From assembly GCA_036506495.1 (NCBI GenBank), contig DASXRQ010000253.1:1-64000 (forward strand): a stretch of 64,000 bases of DNA, read 5' to 3'. A program made the translations under genes and the position numbers. Source of the stretch: DASXRC01 sp036506495 (GTDB lineage Bacteria; Actinomycetota; Actinomycetes; Mycobacteriales; Micromonosporaceae). Every line of letters starts with the position of its first letter. Within the stretch, counting starts at the first letter, position 1. The notes under the pieces were generated by a model. That model was not told where the DNA came from. It did not search any database and was given only the letters and a program-made list of their open reading frames with translations. Shown piece by piece: positions 61,421 through 64,000 of the stretch.

Positions 61421-62371
61421 CTAGAGCTTCGAGTTCAGCCGGACGTAGACGGCGGAGAAGCCGCCCAGGACGATCAGCATGATCACGCCAAGCGCCGCGG
61501 CGCCGTTGAGGTCGTTCTGGAAGAACCCATGCTGATAGATGAGGTACGCCACCGAGGTCGCCGAATCCTGTGAACCCGCCCCGTTGGCGAGGATCAGGGG
61601 CTCGATGAACAGCTGCATGGTCGCGACGATCTGGAGCATGGCCATCAGGGAAAGGATCAGCTTGGTCTGCGGGATCGTCACGTGCCGGATCCGGCCCCAG
61701 ATGCCGGCGCCGTCCAGCTCCGCCGCCTCGTACAGGTCGCCCGGGATGTTCTGCAGGGCGGCCAGATAGATCAGGACCGCGCCGCCCATGTTCATCCAGG
61801 TCGACGCCAGCACCATCGCCGGCATCGTCATCCGCGGCGACTGCATCCACTGCGAGGTCGGCAGGTGCACGGCCTTCAGGATCGCGTTGAACAGGCCGGC
61901 GTCGCTGGGGTCGTACGCGTAGTACTTGAACAGGAACAGCGCGGAGGCCGGCGGGAGCATCACCGGAAGGTAGACCAGCGCCCGCAAGTACCCCGTGGCG
62001 TGCCGGAACTCGTTGAGCAGGATCGCCACGAAGAACGGCATGGCGTACCCGAAGATGAGCGCCAGCACGGTGAAGTAGGCCGTGTTCTTCCAGGCCGTCC
62101 AGAAGCTCGGATCGTGGACGATCCGCTCGTAGTTGTCCCACCCGACCCACGTGGTCACGCCGCGCCGGGTCCGCTGGAAGCTCATGATGACGCCGCGAAT
62201 CATCGGGTACCAGGCGAAGACGGCGAAGCACACCACGGCACCGGCCAGGAACGTGTACCCGGTCAGGTTGTCCCGCACCTTGCGGCCGCGGGCGGTGCGC
62301 GGGCCGCGGACCGACGGCGGCCGGGCGCGGCGCCGTTCGTCGGTGGTGCCCGGTACCGTGATGATCGCCAT
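61421..62371 (-). CDS. Carbohydrate ABC transporter permease, MalF-like
   Basis: 316 residues, six helices, EAA loop at LYEAAELDGAGIWGRIRHVT. The N-terminus (RDNLTGYTFLAGAVVCFAVFAWYPM) carries the cytoplasmic basic stretch common to MalF/LacF types. ATG 62371 follows GGGAG; the frame upstream contains no protein-like sequence. Second gene of the operon, 53 bases after the binding protein. Confidence 0.93.
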   Translation of the reverse strand: MAIITVPGTTDERRRARPPSVRGPRTARGRKVRDNLTGYTFLAGAVVCFAVFAWYPMIRGVIMSFQRTRRGVTTWVGWDNYERIVHDPSFWTAWKNTAYFTVLALIFGYAMPFFVAILLNEFRHATGYLRALVYLPVMLPPASALFLFKYYAYDPSDAGLFNAILKAVHLPTSQWMQSPRMTMPAMVLASTWMNMGGAVLIYLAALQNIPGDLYEAAELDGAGIWGRIRHVTIPQTKLILSLMAMLQIVATMQLFIEPLILANGAGSQDSATSVAYLIYQHGFFQNDLNGAAALGVIMLIVLGGFSAVYVRLNSKL

Positions 62372-62424
62372 CGTGTCTCCCTGCGTGGCGGGGGCCGGCG
62401 GACGGCCGGCCCCCGCAGCGGGCA

Positions 62425-63801
62425 TCATCCGTTGGACGTCAGGATTTGGTTGACCTTGTCCTCGGCCTTCTTCAGCTGGGCGCCGGCGTCGGCCTTCGGG
62501 TCGGTCAGGATCGCCGACATCGCACCGTCGAGCACCGCGTAGATGGCCTGCGCCTGCGGCGGCTCGAACTTGATCGGGACCGGGTTGTTCTCGAAGAGCG
62601 CGAAGTCGTCAACGTTGATGTTGGCATTCGCCTTGCGCAGCTCCAGGTCCTGCTTTTGCGCCTGGCTGCCGACGGTGAACAGCTGCGGCTGCGGCAGGCC
62701 GACCGGCTGGTTCTCTGGCTTGGCGCGCGCGTAGTCGAACTGGCCCTTGCCGGGCGTTAGCTTCTCGTACGCCAGCCACAGCAGGCCCGCCTTGACCTGG
62801 TCGGGGGTGAGGCCCTTCTTGAAGAAGTAGCCCTCGCCGCCGCCCAGCGTCGCCTTCGCCGCGCCGTCCTGGCCTGGCATCGGGCCCATCGCCCAGTCCT
62901 GGTACTTGCCCTGGAACTGGGTCACGATCGCGGTGGTGGTGTCCGGCGCGCCGATGAACATGCCGACCTTGCCGGCCGCCGCGTTGGTGAGCAAGTCCGG
63001 CCACTGCAGCAGCTGCTTGGCGCCCATGCTGTTGTCGCCGTACCGCATGTCCTTGAGGTTCTGCAGGACCTGCTTGCCCAGGTCGTTGTTGAAGTCAGCC
63101 TTCTTGCCGTCGGTCGATACCATCCGGCCGCCGTGCGCGTACAGCTCGGCGGTGAAGTGCCAGCCACCGGTGTTCGCGGCGCTGTAGTCCGAGTAGCCGG
63201 CGACGCCGTTACCGAGCGCCGAGATCTTCTTGGCCGCCGCCCGCACCTCGGCCCAGGTCTTCGGCGGGTTCGTCACGTCGAGGCCGGCCTGCTGGAACAG
63301 GTTCTTGTTGTAGACGAGGCCCATCGAGTAGTTCTTCGTCGGGATGCCCCAGACCGCACCGTTGTCGGTGAAAGCGGCCTTGGCGCCCGCGTCGATGCTG
63401 TCCCAGGTCGGGATCGTGTCCTTGTTGACGTACTGGGTGACGTCCATCGCCTGCCCGGAGTCGATCACCTGCTGCAGGTCGGTCATGTACCCGTAGAAGA
63501 CGTCCGTGACGGTCCCGCCCTGGAGCCGGGCGGTGAAGTCCGGTGGGTTGTCGCACTGGGCTCCCACCGAGACGCTCTTGATGGTGATGTTGGGGTGCAG
63601 CTTCTGGAACGCCACGACGTCGGCGTTCCAGTCCCGCAAGAGCTCGGCCTGAGCCCCGACCGGCTGGCAGTCGACCGTGATGGTGACCTTGCCGTCTGCT
63701 GCTTCCTTGTTGTCATTCTTTGTGGAGCACGCCGCGAGGCTGAGCCCCAGGCCGGCCGCGAGCGCGAACGCCGCGACCTTCCGATACTGCGGTGCGGACA
63801 T
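62425..63801 (-). CDS. Sugar ABC transporter substrate-binding lipoprotein
   Basis: 458 residues of the SBP_bac_1 (MalE-like) family. Lipobox LSLAACSTK (Cys about residue 24). The two lobes are seen through GKVTITVDCQPVGAQAELLR, VWGIPTKNYSMGLVYNKNLF, PPKTWAEVRAAAKKISAL and GGGEGYFFKKGLTPDQVKAG. It binds an oligosaccharide outside the cell and delivers it to the two permeases. ATG 63801 with AAGGGATGG upstream; ATG 63834 would extend beyond the signal peptide. First gene of the operon. Confidence 0.94.
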   Translation of the reverse strand: MSAPQYRKVAAFALAAGLGLSLAACSTKNDNKEAADGKVTITVDCQPVGAQAELLRDWNADVVAFQKLHPNITIKSVSVGAQCDNPPDFTARLQGGTVTDVFYGYMTDLQQVIDSGQAMDVTQYVNKDTIPTWDSIDAGAKAAFTDNGAVWGIPTKNYSMGLVYNKNLFQQAGLDVTNPPKTWAEVRAAAKKISALGNGVAGYSDYSAANTGGWHFTAELYAHGGRMVSTDGKKADFNNDLGKQVLQNLKDMRYGDNSMGAKQLLQWPDLLTNAAAGKVGMFIGAPDTTTAIVTQFQGKYQDWAMGPMPGQDGAAKATLGGGEGYFFKKGLTPDQVKAGLLWLAYEKLTPGKGQFDYARAKPENQPVGLPQPQLFTVGSQAQKQDLELRKANANINVDDFALFENNPVPIKFEPPQAQAIYAVLDGAMSAILTDPKADAGAQLKKAEDKVNQILTSNG

Positions 63802-63885
63802 CGGTCCATCCCTTCGGGGGAACGGGAGGTTCATGATCGTACTGACCTGGCCGCGGCGCCCAGCGGGTCAGGCCTGGGTGGAGTC

Positions 63886-63914
63886 ACTGTAGCTATACCG
63901 ACTCATCCCAGCAA
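63886..63914 (-). promoter_or_regulatory. Candidate sigma-70-type promoter for the maltose-type operon
   Basis: On the minus strand TTGCTG (complement of 63909-63914) and TACAGT (complement of 63886-63891) are 17 bases apart, close to the actinobacterial -35/-10 pattern. The -10 lies 85 bases upstream of ATG 63801. Confidence 0.45.
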
Positions 63915-63931
63915 GACTCTGACTGTGTTAT

Positions 63932-63948
63932 GCAAGTTTGCAACTCGC
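63932..63948. promoter_or_regulatory. Possible operator upstream of the maltose-type operon
   Basis: GCAAGTT-TGC-AACTCGC forms an imperfect inverted repeat (arms agree in 6 of 7 positions), in an AT-richer stretch upstream of the -35. Such arms are usual for LacI/MalR-type regulators; no regulator gene is in the window on this side. Confidence 0.4.
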
Positions 63949-64000
63949 AAAAGTTATGAAGTCGGCCGACTGGCTGCCGGATGGGGTCCAGACTGTCCTA

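Overview
The window is one stretch of a very GC-rich actinobacterial chromosome. Codons mostly end in G or C, GTG and TTG starts are common, and stops often overlap the next start (ATGA/GTGA). Mycothiol-era DinB/DUF664, F420-type (Ddn-like), PspC, CGNR and PucR proteins, together with an actinobacterial hopanoid operon, point to an actinomycete. Micromonosporaceae (Actinoplanes/Micromonospora/Dactylosporangium-like) is my best guess, but that is inference. I found no rRNA, tRNA, CRISPR array, phage or insertion sequence.

Layout. (1) 1-8.5 kb: a sugar/cyclitol locus. It holds an RbsB/C/A-like ABC importer, three xylose-isomerase-like TIM-barrel proteins, two Gfo/Idh/MocA dehydrogenases and a LacI regulator, with a perfect 14-bp operator in the divergent promoter region. 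The enzyme set resembles inositol (IolE/IolG-type) or keto-sugar catabolism. (2) 8.5-30.4 kb: mixed housekeeping and accessory genes. These include a PLP decarboxylase with a 2-bp frameshift, a YrdC-like protein, transporters paired with regulators (APC/LysR, EamA/CGNR), an ATP-dependent DNA ligase, a D,D-carboxypeptidase, a predicted Fe-S-type regulator beside two membrane proteins and GTP cyclohydrolase I, an L,D-transpeptidase, a secreted phosphoesterase and a PEBP lipoprotein. (3) 30.4-31.9 kb: a decay zone with a thrice-broken DUF574 methyltransferase, two families of palindromic repeats, and a dehydrogenase gene whose 5' half is missing exactly at a repeat. (4) 31.9-38.7 kb: acyl-CoA synthetase, SDR, a DMT protein and a PAP2-WS/DGAT fusion (lipid themes), then a PucR regulator. 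(5) 38.8-49.1 kb: one unbroken, translationally coupled hopanoid operon: hpnC, hpnD, hpnE, polyprenyl synthase, shc, an hpnG-ispH fusion, hpnH, dxs. It carries both early (Dxs) and late (IspH) steps of the MEP pathway, so it can raise its own isoprenoid supply. (6) 49.1-58.7 kb: P-type ATPase, NAD kinase, membrane acyltransferase, metallophosphatase, lipoprotein, a class II glutamine amidotransferase, glutamate decarboxylase and half of an MFS transporter. (7) 58.8-63.8 kb: a maltose-type ABC operon (binding protein, two permeases) ending in a GH13 alpha-glucosidase, with a recognisable promoter and a possible operator upstream.

The points most worth a second look are the HpnG-IspH fusion inside the hopanoid operon, the redundant dehydrogenase/epimerase locus at the left end, the PAP2-acyltransferase fusion, and two dispersed palindromic repeat families, one of which supplies the stop codon of a transporter gene and the other the break-point of a truncated gene.
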